NCBI GenBank assembly: GCA_964600435.1
Contig: CAZRJB010000007.1
Span: 1 to 64,000 of the forward strand
Source of the DNA: HGM11367 sp964600435
GTDB taxonomy: Bacteria; Bacillota; Clostridia; Christensenellales; UBA1242
Length of the DNA: 64,000 nt
Direction of reading: 5' to 3'
The position numbers and the translations under genes are program-made. This document shows, piece by piece, positions 53,191 to 61,572 of the stretch. Each line of letters opens with the position of its first letter. The stretch's first letter is position 1. The notes beneath the pieces were generated by a model. That model was given only the letters and a program-made list of their open reading frames with translations. It did not search any database and had not been told where the DNA came from.

Positions 53191-53222
53191 AAAAAAAGAG
53201 CACTTTTTATGTGCTCTTAAAA
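53191..53222 (-). terminator. Terminator of acidic zinc-ribbon gene
   Basis: AAGAGCAC (53197-53204) pairs with GTGCTCTT (53211-53218), with a minus-strand T-run of eight. Confidence 0.8.
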
Positions 53223-53239
53223 ATGATTTATTCAAAAAA

Positions 53240-53740
53240 TTATTCATCATCGTCGTCATCAGTGTCGTCAAAATCGTCATCAAAATCGTCTTCGTCATCC
53301 AGTTCATCAGAGAAATCTTCTTCGTCATCAAAATCGTCTTTTTCGTCATCATCGTCAGAAATAACATCTAAGTCATCATCTGGAAGTTCAAGGTCGTCAT
53401 CTAAGTCTAAATCTTTAACACTAGACATGTCACCAATTTCATCATCTTGACTATCGTTATAGTCTTCTTCTCTTTCGTCACGATTGATATATTCATCCCA
53501 TTCGCTATCGCCGTCATAGTTTGGGTCATTCATACGTTCTGCATAGCAGTTTGGGCACATTAATTCATCTGGCTGAATGTAATTGCTTTTACAAATTGGG
53601 CAAAGTTCCAAATCTTCTTCATCAACACTTTCTCCGCCACCAACAAGCATTTCTTGTTTGCAAATGCTACAAAACTTTTCGTCCTTGGTTATATAATTTA
53701 ATTCACAGCGAGGACATCTTACATAGGTTACTTTTTTCAT
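53240..53740 (-). CDS. Zinc-ribbon protein with acidic tail
   Basis: A 166-residue soluble protein. Two zinc ribbons (CPRC...CSIC and CPIC...CPNC) occupy residues ~9-70. The remaining ~90 residues are almost only Asp/Glu with some Ser and Phe, ending in a run of Asp. Such tails bind basic proteins or nucleic-acid-binding proteins. I do not know this family's function. The start is at AAAGGGG before the ATG. A conserved downstream neighbour is veg. Confidence 0.75.
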   Translation of the reverse strand: MKKVTYVRCPRCELNYITKDEKFCSICKQEMLVGGGESVDEEDLELCPICKSNYIQPDELMCPNCYAERMNDPNYDGDSEWDEYINRDEREEDYNDSQDDEIGDMSSVKDLDLDDDLELPDDDLDVISDDDDEKDDFDDEEDFSDELDDEDDFDDDFDDTDDDDDE

Positions 53741-53890
53741 TTATTCCCCTTTATTGTTATTAAAAAACACACATAGTATACATACGATTAATCAAGTTGT
53801 CTAGTATTTTTTTAATTTTTCCAAATTTATTTTTTACATATTATATTCAAAAGTTGTCCAACAATTTACAACTGCAAATAATTCCGCATG

Positions 53891-55183
53891 TTAAATAATT
53901 TCAATATCAACATCAACGCTAAGCTGAGTGTTCTCAACAACGTCTTGTTTTGAGTTGGTACTTAAATAATTTTGATAGTCCCAATAGTTGTGTTTATAGA
54001 AGATATTATTAAACTCAAAAACATCCAATTTTGTCGATTTTGCCAACGAGTTTGCTAGAGATATTTGTTTTCTAATTTCTCTACCAATTTCGCTTTTAAC
54101 ATTTTCGTCAACAATATCATTGCTAAGTGACACCTTTGGTCCATCTTTTAACACAATTTCATCAATTGCCAACGAAACAACAATTTTTGCAGAAACAAAC
54201 GGGATGTTTTTATAGAAGAATGTTTCCAATTCTAAATGTTTGCTTATAACATCAAAATTGATTGTGGCACCACCATAGTTTTTTAAACCATCCAACTTAA
54301 CCAACAAATTTTTTTGTGTGTAGTCCTTGCTTAGCCAATTAACCCCATTAGACAACTGTTCTGACAAAACAATTTCCAATTTGCCTGAATTATAGATTGC
54401 AAGTTGTCCCTTGTTTGAAATGTATGAATTTTGCTTTTGCTCCCCACCAGAACTTTCTTGCCCCGATTGCTCAGAAGGGGCACTTTCTGCACTGTTTTCT
54501 TCACCTGAAGAGTCAGAAGTTTTTGCTCCGCCGTCCACCGATGTACCAATTCCATTTGTATAATCCTTGCTAAGCGAAATCGCGTTAATTTTTGAAATCC
54601 CACTAGGGCTCAAGTATCCCCTAAAAAAAGAATCTATGTTTGAGTTTATTGAAGTTGTGCTGTCGGGTTGCTGATGGCAAATGATTTCACTAAGTTTAAT
54701 TCCAGTGGAGTTTTTTAGTTCAACACCAACATTAAACATTTCTTCAATATCGCTTGAACAATAAATCAGTTGCACTGTGTTTCTGATTTTGTTTGTTCTT
54801 ATAAGCCTATCCAGCAATGCTGCCAAATTTTCAGAAGAAACTTTATCTCCAACCATAACAAAACGTGTGTGTCCAAGTTTTATAAACCTTCCAAACATAA
54901 GATTTAAGTTGGTGAATGCTTCGCCCACTGTTTCACCCGATGCCGACAAAATTTTGTTGTTTTCCGCCAAACTTTCTGTTGTCGAAGACACGCTGATTGC
55001 AACTTGAAGAACAATTTTATCTTGTTCGTTTTTGTTTATTCCAACAGCAACAGCAATTGCTGACCTAAAAGCAATAGACATTGTGTTTATGGACCGAGGC
55101 AATATAAAAACGCAAATTAAAGCAAAAACTAGCAAAACTGGCGATTTTAAAATGATTCTAACAATATTTTTAAGTTCTTTCAT
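53891..55183 (-). CDS. gerAC: Spore germination protein GerAC-like
   Basis: A 430-residue Ger(x)C-type protein, third gene of a gerA operon. It has the domain 1 start SIAFRSAIAVAVGIN and the GHTRFVMVGDK segment, a Ser/Glu/Gln-rich insert near residues 225-255, and the C-terminal domain ending VENTQLSVDVDIEII. GerAC is normally a lipoprotein; here the N-terminus is a plain hydrophobic helix (VLLVFALICVFILP) without a lipobox, so it would be membrane-anchored by its signal helix instead. It overlaps gerAB. The start is chosen for AAAGGAG. Confidence 0.85.
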   Translation of the reverse strand: MKELKNIVRIILKSPVLLVFALICVFILPRSINTMSIAFRSAIAVAVGINKNEQDKIVLQVAISVSSTTESLAENNKILSASGETVGEAFTNLNLMFGRFIKLGHTRFVMVGDKVSSENLAALLDRLIRTNKIRNTVQLIYCSSDIEEMFNVGVELKNSTGIKLSEIICHQQPDSTTSINSNIDSFFRGYLSPSGISKINAISLSKDYTNGIGTSVDGGAKTSDSSGEENSAESAPSEQSGQESSGGEQKQNSYISNKGQLAIYNSGKLEIVLSEQLSNGVNWLSKDYTQKNLLVKLDGLKNYGGATINFDVISKHLELETFFYKNIPFVSAKIVVSLAIDEIVLKDGPKVSLSNDIVDENVKSEIGREIRKQISLANSLAKSTKLDVFEFNNIFYKHNYWDYQNYLSTNSKQDVVENTQLSVDVDIEII

Positions 55184-56264
55184 TGCCTTTTCTCCTTTTA
55201 ACACAAATCATTACAATCAAGAGCAAAGGAACAAGCAAAATGATTATTGAAGAAAAGTAACACAAAACATTTTCCGCAAAAGCCACATATTTTAAATAAT
55301 CGTTTAAATACAAAAAATCAGTTGCAACCAAAACAATAACCAATGCAGGCAATGTTATTGAGCTATAGTCAAAGTTTAACACTTTTTTTATGCATTCATT
55401 AGCACAATACATTAAAATTGCCCCCTGCAAATATACATTAACCATAAACACAACAATGGCAAAAAAATCCATATGCCAGCCCTTTGATGTTCCAACTGCA
55501 TATTGCACGACATCGTTAATCAAATTAACATGAAAAATTGATGTTTCTTGATATAGAATAAAATACAAAACAAAAAGCGAGATTAAAATTGCCGACATAA
55601 AAATGAAAGGAACAAACATTTGTTTTAATTTTCCTTTTTTTATGTCAATCTTATCCAAAAAAATTAGCAAAGCAAACAGGTCTCCCGTCCAAAACGACAA
55701 CCTAAAAACAGAATTAAAAAACCCCAAAAAACCATCTTTTGTTAATGGTCCAAAACTAAAAGATGTTATTGGCACAACCGAAAAAGCAATTGCTGTTACC
55801 AAACATATAACAAGAAATGGCAGAAAAAATTCACAAGTTCTGCCAATGTTTTTAAGCCCAGAAAACGCCAACGTGCAAATAACAGGCAAAAAACAAATAA
55901 ACAATGTGAGCAAGTCAGTTTCTTCATCTGCAACATTTTTCAAAAATGCAAAATTATCACCCATAATAAGCAACAATTTAAAGAAAAAGAAAAGGAAAAA
56001 CACACTATATAAAACTTTTGTTAAAACCACCCCAAGTTTCTGTTTGAAAATATCATACAAACTCTGTTCTGGATATTTTTTCTTTACCCAAACAACAAGC
56101 AACAAAAACAAAATGTTTAAAACAACAACAAAAATTATAGATAAAATTGCACCCGTTCCATTATATTTATAAAAAAGCGAAGGCAAGGACGTCATTTTTA
56201 ATGTAAAAAGCAATAATCCAGCAATAACACCAGTTTGGTGCGAAGAAATCATGTCTTTATTCAT
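55170..56264 (-). CDS. gerAB: Spore germination protein GerAB-like
   Basis: A 364-residue multi-pass membrane protein of the APC/GerAB transporter-like family, with about ten helices (GVIAGLLLFTLKMTSLP, then IFVVVLNILFLLLVVW and later helices). GerAB is the germinant-binding subunit of GerA receptors in the spore inner membrane. The N-terminus is within the end of gerAA (overlap), chosen at the ATG with GGTGG upstream; a second ATG 4 codons earlier (56276) is the alternative. Confidence 0.85.
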   Translation of the reverse strand: MNKDMISSHQTGVIAGLLLFTLKMTSLPSLFYKYNGTGAILSIIFVVVLNILFLLLVVWVKKKYPEQSLYDIFKQKLGVVLTKVLYSVFFLFFFFKLLLIMGDNFAFLKNVADEETDLLTLFICFLPVICTLAFSGLKNIGRTCEFFLPFLVICLVTAIAFSVVPITSFSFGPLTKDGFLGFFNSVFRLSFWTGDLFALLIFLDKIDIKKGKLKQMFVPFIFMSAILISLFVLYFILYQETSIFHVNLINDVVQYAVGTSKGWHMDFFAIVVFMVNVYLQGAILMYCANECIKKVLNFDYSSITLPALVIVLVATDFLYLNDYLKYVAFAENVLCYFSSIIILLVPLLLIVMICVKRRKGNERT

Positions 56265-57678
56265 CTTGTCCACCATCCAGTCTTGTTTTATTGTTTGAGT
56301 TCAGCGCTTTAGGTCTTTCTTTCATTTGCGACAAAGGCCGTTTAAACAAACTATCTTTTAAATCGCTGTTAATTTCAGGGGCAAAAGGAGCCAAAAATGG
56401 AGTACCATAACAGTTGAGAGAGTTTATGTAGTTTATTAAGTAAACCAATCCGCCAACAATGCCTAAAATTCCAACCGTTGCCCCTAAAACTACAAAAACT
56501 GCCCGAATTACGGTTAGTTGCGATGCCTGAGACGGAATTGTGTAAATTGCCATAACGCTTACTGCAACAATAATAACCCCGGGTGGAGATATCAGTCCCG
56601 CCTTAACACCTGTGTCGCCCAAAACCAATGCTCCAACAATTGATGTTGCCAACCCTAAATATTGTGGCAGCCTTAAACTCACCTCATACAAAATTTGGAA
56701 CAAAACCAAAATAAACAAAATTTCCAAAACCGGAGTAAAAGGCAGGTCTTTGGTTGCATTGGCAATAATAATAACATAACTTAATGGCAAGGTTGTGTAA
56801 CTATATAATCTAAAGCTTAAATATAGCCCTGGAATTATTGTTGCAACAATAATTGCCAAAACTCTTATCATTCTATTTAAGCTAACATATATGTAGTTTG
56901 TATAATAATCATTACTACTTTGAACATCTTCAAAAACCATATATGGTACAGTTATTACCATTGGTGAACCATCAACCACAATGGCAACTCTGCCTTCTAG
57001 CATTTTAGCAACAACCACGTCAGGTTTTTCTTGAAATCCTGTTTGTTCAAATAACGATTGTGGTCTAATTTTTAAAAATTCTGCAATGTAATAAGAATCA
57101 ATAATTCCGTCAATTTTAATTTTTTTTATTTTTGACTTAACTTCTTTAACAACTTCTTTGTTAACAATGTTGTTTAAATACACAACACTAACTTTTGTTT
57201 TTGTTTCTTGTCCTACATTAAAGTTGTCAATTTTTAAATTTTTTGTTGGCAATCTTTTTCTAATTAGTGAAATATTGGTGTTTATAGATTCAACAAATCC
57301 TTCTCTTGGTCCAAAAATGTTTGGGGATGTTGGCGGTTCGGTTGGAGTTCTTACGGGATATTTTTCTAAATCTATGCTTAAAGCATTTTCTTCAAAGAGT
57401 AAAACAACGTGATTTTTTAAAATTTCGTCAATGATTTCTTCATTTTTTATTTGTTTTATGTCTGCCGTTCTAATAATTTTTGAAGACAACTCGTCAAAAG
57501 AAAATGGCTGAGAAGTTGAAAGAATTGGCTCAATAATTTCTTTGGCAATTGCCGTTTTGTCCACCATGCTCTTAATAAACAGCAAAAAAATTTTGCCTGA
57601 CTTTGTTTCAAGTTGCCTTTCAATAAAGTCTGCATTGTTTAACATTTTGTTTTTAATTTCATCCAAAGAAAAAGACAT
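56257..57678 (-). CDS. gerAA: Spore germination protein GerAA-like
   Basis: A 473-residue GerA-family protein. A soluble N-terminal domain of ~250 residues is followed by four or five membrane helices (MIRVLAIIVATIIPGLYLSF, the YTTLPLSYVIIIANATKDL pore-like segment, LGLATSIVGALVLGDTGV, and the ISPPGVIIVAVSVMAIYTIP stretch). GerAA, GerAB and GerAC form nutrient-sensing receptors that start spore germination. It is first in the operon, with a CAGGAG ribosome binding site and a forespore sigma-G-like promoter upstream. The C-terminus overlaps gerAB. Confidence 0.92.
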   Translation of the reverse strand: MSFSLDEIKNKMLNNADFIERQLETKSGKIFLLFIKSMVDKTAIAKEIIEPILSTSQPFSFDELSSKIIRTADIKQIKNEEIIDEILKNHVVLLFEENALSIDLEKYPVRTPTEPPTSPNIFGPREGFVESINTNISLIRKRLPTKNLKIDNFNVGQETKTKVSVVYLNNIVNKEVVKEVKSKIKKIKIDGIIDSYYIAEFLKIRPQSLFEQTGFQEKPDVVVAKMLEGRVAIVVDGSPMVITVPYMVFEDVQSSNDYYTNYIYVSLNRMIRVLAIIVATIIPGLYLSFRLYSYTTLPLSYVIIIANATKDLPFTPVLEILFILVLFQILYEVSLRLPQYLGLATSIVGALVLGDTGVKAGLISPPGVIIVAVSVMAIYTIPSQASQLTVIRAVFVVLGATVGILGIVGGLVYLINYINSLNCYGTPFLAPFAPEINSDLKDSLFKRPLSQMKERPKALNSNNKTRLDGGQDE

Positions 57679-57697
57679 ACCAACTCCTGTTTTTTGT

Positions 57698-57727
57698 TAG
57701 TATGCCTTTTTGAAAAAAATAATATTC
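57698..57727 (-). promoter_or_regulatory. Sigma-G-type promoter of gerA operon
   Basis: On the minus strand GAATA (57723-57727), 18 bp and CATACTA (57698-57704) exactly match the B. subtilis sigma-G pattern (gHATR, 17-18 bp, CATAHTA). The site lies 20 bp before the gerAA start, and the -35 touches the stop codon of the gene upstream. Confidence 0.75.
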
Positions 57728-58980
57728 TAACTAAAAGATAGTTGCACGGAATCCGAATTTGTAACAAACTCATTTTGCGACACTGAAACAATTGTTGCGC
57801 TAACAATGTCTGAATCAATCAACTTGTCAAAATATGCTGTAAATTTAACAACTTGTTGCAATTTGTATGTTTCTTCAGATGCTTCCATTTCGGTTGATAA
57901 CAAACTAAACTCTTGCAGTGTGTGGTCATTTAATGTAAAAACAACATTAAATTTTGATGGCAAAGTTTTGTTTTTTAAAACCATAAAACTAATTTTTTTG
58001 CTAGATTTGTTAAAAATTACATTAATTGGTGCTTGCAATTTTTCAACTACCCTATATTCTATTGAGTTGGAAACGTTGCTGTTTAAATAAAAACTTTCGC
58101 TTTGAGCAATTGCCTCAACACAAACTGGATAAACCCCAACTCCGTAGGCATTTAAATTTTTTAAATCAAATGTTATCAAAACATCATTTTGATCAATTTC
58201 AATGTAGTTTAAAACACCTGTTTCCGAATTTTCTTTGTAATATAATCTATATTTATCTGCATTTTTAACTGGATTCCAAGACAAAATGTTGTTGTCATCT
58301 TTAAAAATGTAAGGAGTGTCCAAAGTTTTGTTGTTGGTTATTGTTTGTTCAATAGAAAAGTCACTTGCCGCTTTGTCAGTTTTGCCCAACGCTCGAATTT
58401 TAATAACAAAAGTGCCTGCTTGATTTAAATAGCTTTTTAGTTCAATCACACTTTCTGTGGTTGTAAAGGAAAAAGAATTTGAGTTTGTTGGTGTTATAAC
58501 AACCTCATATGCGGTTGAATTTTCAATTTCTGAGATATAAATAAGAGTGTTGTTTTGACGTTGAACAACAGAAAATTCTGGGGTTTGAAGTTTTGTGTTG
58601 ATTTTTTTAAAATAAAAAATTGCTCCTGTTATTGCCCCTGCAACAACAATTGCCGACACAATAATAATTATTATCAAATTTGTGGTTGACAATTTTTTTC
58701 TTGGCTTTTTGTCAGATTTTTGCGATTCTTTTTTTAGCAAATTGTTTTGCTTATCATTTTCAAAATTTAATTTTGAGCCGTCTGGCAAATTATCTGAATT
58801 TTTTGAAATGTTTTTATTTTTTTTGTTTTTAGATTTTTCTTTTTTATTTTCATTAATTTTTGTGCTTTTTTTTGGATTGTTTTTAACAATTTGATTATTT
58901 ACATTTTCGCCAAACAAACTATCAGCCGATTCAGAGAGAAGGTCATCATCAAAAATGTTTTTGCCATCATTATTTACCAT
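57727..58980 (-). CDS. Membrane-anchored Fn3-like exoprotein
   Basis: A 417-residue protein. Residues 1-100 are an Asn/Lys-rich, disordered cytoplasmic tail. One membrane helix follows (NLIIIIIVSAIVVAGAITGAIF), then ~290 residues outside the cell of beta-rich Fn3/Ig-like domains (patterns such as YEVVITPTN and ILSWNPVKNADKYRLYYK). It is type II in orientation. The function is unknown; the Fn3-like pattern suggests binding. The gene is 48 bp upstream of the gerA operon but is separated from it by the sigma-G promoter. Confidence 0.7.
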   Translation of the reverse strand: MVNNDGKNIFDDDLLSESADSLFGENVNNQIVKNNPKKSTKINENKKEKSKNKKNKNISKNSDNLPDGSKLNFENDKQNNLLKKESQKSDKKPRKKLSTTNLIIIIIVSAIVVAGAITGAIFYFKKINTKLQTPEFSVVQRQNNTLIYISEIENSTAYEVVITPTNSNSFSFTTTESVIELKSYLNQAGTFVIKIRALGKTDKAASDFSIEQTITNNKTLDTPYIFKDDNNILSWNPVKNADKYRLYYKENSETGVLNYIEIDQNDVLITFDLKNLNAYGVGVYPVCVEAIAQSESFYLNSNVSNSIEYRVVEKLQAPINVIFNKSSKKISFMVLKNKTLPSKFNVVFTLNDHTLQEFSLLSTEMEASEETYKLQQVVKFTAYFDKLIDSDIVSATIVSVSQNEFVTNSDSVQLSFS

Positions 58981-59122
58981 ATTTCCCCCTTATTTTCTTA
59001 TTTTAATAAAATTTTTTAGCGTTTGTCAAATTTATTAGCATTTATATAAAATATAATTTTAAAGAATGCACTTATGCTTGCAAAATTTATAACCCAATAA
59101 ATTAGATAATTGTTTTTCAAAT

Positions 59123-59198
59123 TGTGATGTCGTTATAAAATAACGGAGTTTGCGTTAGCAAACATGATTTGCGAACTTGTGAGCAAAGCATCATCACA
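59123..59198. repeat. tRNA-sized three-hairpin palindrome
   Basis: An outer stem TGTGATG/CATCACA (59123-59129 with 59192-59198) encloses three perfect hairpins: CGTTAT-ATAACG (59131-59145), GTTTGC-GCAAAC (59148-59163) and TTTGC-GCAAA (59168-59187). Its overall length is 76 bases. It has no T-loop TTCGA and no tRNA consensus, so it is not a tRNA. It is a multi-arm palindrome like the one at 3453-3543, without sequence similarity to it. Confidence 0.65.
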
Positions 59199-59231
59199 TG
59201 GCTTGATTTTAATCTATTATGTGCAAAAAAA

Positions 59232-59307
59232 AATGCATTAACAACAAAAAAGGTCAATTAATGTTAAAAATTTTAAACATTTTAATGTTTTTTGTTAATA
59301 ATGCATT
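59232..59307 (-). terminator. Long hairpin terminator of DUF1858 gene
   Basis: AATGCATTAACAA (59232-59244) pairs with TTGTTAAT-AATGCATT (59292-59307) with one bulge, an inner AATGTT/AACATT pairing and a minus-strand T-run. Confidence 0.55.
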
Positions 59308-59327
59308 ATTTATTAAAGTTTTTTTAA

Positions 59328-59528
59328 TTAATTGTTTGCTTCGTTTAATTTTTCAATTAAATAATCAACATTAATGTCATGAACTTCGGCTGCTTCTTCC
59401 AAAGATTCACCCAATGCACATGGGCAAGAAAAACAATGCATTCCAAACCCCATTAAAACATCTTTTAAATTTTCATTTAGCTCTAAAACTTGAGCAATTG
59501 TCATGTCTTTACTAATTTCTTTTTTCAT
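59328..59528 (-). CDS. DUF1858 redox disulfide protein
   Basis: A 66-residue soluble protein of the DUF1858 family (hybrid-cluster-protein-associated redox disulfide domain). It has the characteristic MTIAQVLELNENLKDVLMGF and CFSCPCALGESLEEAAEVH with three cysteines. Family members are thought to carry a redox disulfide. The start is set by GGAGGAATAAC; an upstream TTG-type extension runs into the previous gene. It begins one base past the SPFH gene stop codon, so the two are one transcript. Confidence 0.85.
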   Translation of the reverse strand: MKKEISKDMTIAQVLELNENLKDVLMGFGMHCFSCPCALGESLEEAAEVHDINVDYLIEKLNEANN

Positions 59529-59529
59529 G

Positions 59530-60666
59530 TTATTCCTCCATAAATATTTCACCGCACAAAATGCAATGATTTGCATTTAAGTCATTTTCGGCACCACATC
59601 TTGTGCAACGTTTAATTTTTAAACCATCACTATCATACAATTTGTCAAGATTTAAGTCAACAAAAGTTCGTTCATGTTTTTCTTGTCTTAATTTTTCTTT
59701 AACTTTTATTTCCCCCGCAGGTAAAATTTTAAAGTTTCCAAATGGAACATATTCAACATTTTGTGATTGCTCAATTGCTTGCTCATCTTTTAAAAAATCA
59801 TCATTTTGCTGAACGTTTTGAGATGTTGTTTGTTCTTGATTTTGCAAATTTTCTTTTGTGTCAATTTCTAAATTATTAACATCAGAATTGATTTCTTCTG
59901 TGTTTTTGTTAGAACAATCTTCGGCAATGTTGTTTTCGTGAGAAATGCTTTTATCATTTTCTAATTGACTTTGAATAACCATGTCACTTTCTTCTTGATA
60001 TTTTTTTGGCAATTTATATTTATATATTTGCAAACTTTCAACAATTATTCCTGCTTGAGACAACATTTTTCCAATTGCATGTTTAAGCTTTTCGGAAATA
60101 ATCGGATTGTTTGAAACAATGTCAGAAATAACAAAGTTGTTTTTTTCTAGCACATTCACAACCAAATCGTTAACCCAACTTTCAATAATGTCTTCCGCTT
60201 CGCCGGTTTTGATATAGTCAAACTCATTAAGAAGCGACTGAACAAGTTCAACAGAGTTTTCCACCCTAAAAGAATACACTCCCATAACACCAATTTTAAA
60301 AATGCCATAGGCTCTTGTTCCAAGTTCCACTTTTCTATAAGTTTTAAACTTGCCCGCTCTTAAACCCTTATCAACAAAATACCCTTCACAACACAGCTTT
60401 TGCGCTTGTTTTCCGTTTTCAATTTTATCAATCCCAAATTTTCTGCAAGTATATGGCAGATTTGAAAAATTAACAAAATGCTCGCCTTCTGCAAACTTAT
60501 CGGTTGCCTTCCCTTTTTTTCCAATAACAAACTCGTAGCCAGAAGGAACAGTAATTTTGCTATTGATTTTTATAGTTCCATTATGCCCTGTATAATTTGT
60601 CACCAAAAAATCCAATTCTTTTTTTTCGGGACAAATATCACCATTACGTTTCCAAAAAATTCCCAT
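59530..60666 (-). CDS. SPFH-domain protein with zinc ribbon
   Basis: A 378-residue cytoplasmic protein. The N-terminal part (residues ~1-230) fits the SPFH/YdjI-like membrane-scaffold domain (SGYEFVIGKKGKATDKF, VGVYSFRVENSVELVQSLL order). A Gln/Asn/Asp/Glu-rich linker follows, then a C-terminal zinc ribbon CTRCGAENDLNANHCILCG. Such proteins build membrane-bound scaffolds or bind large proteins. It overlaps the TIM-barrel gene by one base and is followed by the DUF1858 gene. Confidence 0.75.
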   Translation of the reverse strand: MGIFWKRNGDICPEKKELDFLVTNYTGHNGTIKINSKITVPSGYEFVIGKKGKATDKFAEGEHFVNFSNLPYTCRKFGIDKIENGKQAQKLCCEGYFVDKGLRAGKFKTYRKVELGTRAYGIFKIGVMGVYSFRVENSVELVQSLLNEFDYIKTGEAEDIIESWVNDLVVNVLEKNNFVISDIVSNNPIISEKLKHAIGKMLSQAGIIVESLQIYKYKLPKKYQEESDMVIQSQLENDKSISHENNIAEDCSNKNTEEINSDVNNLEIDTKENLQNQEQTTSQNVQQNDDFLKDEQAIEQSQNVEYVPFGNFKILPAGEIKVKEKLRQEKHERTFVDLNLDKLYDSDGLKIKRCTRCGAENDLNANHCILCGEIFMEE

Positions 60667-61448
60667 TATTTCTCCCTTCTAAAATTTTCGATTAATTCAG
60701 AAATAATAATTGCATTTTTATAAACTTTTGTCAAGAGTTCGTCAGGAGTCATATTGTTAGGTTTTTTAATTATTTCAAAATCTAAACTGTTTAGGCTTGT
60801 TCCAGCCAAATTTTTTGCCAATTTTTGAACATCAATCGTCCCGCCAAAATCAAACGGCATGTGTTGGTCTTGCAAACCATTATTATCATGCAAATGCACA
60901 CACGAAAGAATATTAGCAAACTCAGGGAAAAATTTTTTGTTTTTGCAAAAAACATTTGCATGACCAGAATCATAACAAAAAGTAAGATGTTTGTTTTTTA
61001 TGTTTTTTTGAATAAATTCAAAAACACCCACATCGCTTAAGTTTTCTAACGCAAAATTAACATTGTATTTTTCACAAACTTTTAAAAGTCTAGAAATTCT
61101 TTCCAAAAGTGTTTTGCTTGGATTTCCTTCTATATGCACAACCAAATTAGAAAATCCATATTTGTGTGCAAGAATAATTTCTTTTTTTAAAAGTTTTTCA
61201 ATTTTATTGCCAATTTTTCCTTCCAAATTAAAAAACTCCAAGTTGTCATCATAACTCGCATGCAAAGAAGCAAGTTCTAATCCAATTTTTTTTGCATATT
61301 TAACTCTTTTTCTTAAACTACCATTTGTCTTTTTATATTTCACATCGTTACTCATCATAACAGCGGTAAAATTATTACTTTTTATTCTTTCAAGCCTAAT
61401 TTTATAATGCTCTTTAAACCCATAATAATCCGTTATTGCTATTTTCAT
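60666..61448 (-). CDS. TIM-barrel sugar-phosphate isomerase/epimerase-like
   Basis: A 260-residue xylose-isomerase-like TIM barrel. It has the metal-site segments LVVHIEGNPSK, FALENLSDVGVFEFI, FCYDSGHANVF and VHLHDNNGLQDQHMPFDFG, giving Glu, Asp, His and Glu-type ligands. It likely isomerises or epimerises a sugar or ketose, or cuts a DNA lesion (endonuclease IV-like fold); which one cannot be told. It is followed with one-base overlap by the SPFH gene. The ribosome binding site is GAAGGG. Confidence 0.8.
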   Translation of the reverse strand: MKIAITDYYGFKEHYKIRLERIKSNNFTAVMMSNDVKYKKTNGSLRKRVKYAKKIGLELASLHASYDDNLEFFNLEGKIGNKIEKLLKKEIILAHKYGFSNLVVHIEGNPSKTLLERISRLLKVCEKYNVNFALENLSDVGVFEFIQKNIKNKHLTFCYDSGHANVFCKNKKFFPEFANILSCVHLHDNNGLQDQHMPFDFGGTIDVQKLAKNLAGTSLNSLDFEIIKKPNNMTPDELLTKVYKNAIIISELIENFRREK

Positions 61449-61512
61449 CTTTTGTCCCTTCTCTTTTGTATAACATTAATTTTTCCACAAAAAAAACAAA
61501 AAGTCAATTTTA

Positions 61513-61541
61513 TTGCAATTTTGCAATGGTTTTGATATAAT
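61513..61541 (+). promoter_or_regulatory. Promoter of RlmM-like methyltransferase gene
   Basis: TTGCAA (61513-61518), a 17-bp spacer and TATAAT (61536-61541), with TGA directly before the hexamer (extended -10). Here a normal leader follows, with an AGGAT site before the ATG at 61573. Confidence 0.75.
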
Positions 61542-61572
61542 TTTTAAAAATAATGCAACAATAGGATAAACA

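Larger units (their letters stand above)
58981..59327. other. Gene-free stretch with cloverleaf palindrome and terminator
   Basis: No gene was found. It holds the three-hairpin palindrome at 59123-59198 and a long hairpin with T-run (59232-59307) that fits as terminator of the DUF1858 gene. The part near 58981-59040 should hold the promoter of the downstream exoprotein gene. Confidence 0.6.

Noticed and set aside
53211..53450. Plus-strand Ser-rich frame
   Set aside because: It is the mirror of the Asp/Glu tail codons (GAT/GAC/GAA read backwards give TCN) of the minus-strand zinc-ribbon gene.
55603..56172. 189-codon plus-strand frame
   Set aside because: Antisense to gerAB and Lys/Asn-rich in the way hydrophobic membrane genes read backwards; no ribosome site.
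59123..59198. tRNA gene
   Set aside because: Right length and arm count but no T-loop, no anticodon-loop pattern and non-tRNA arm lengths.
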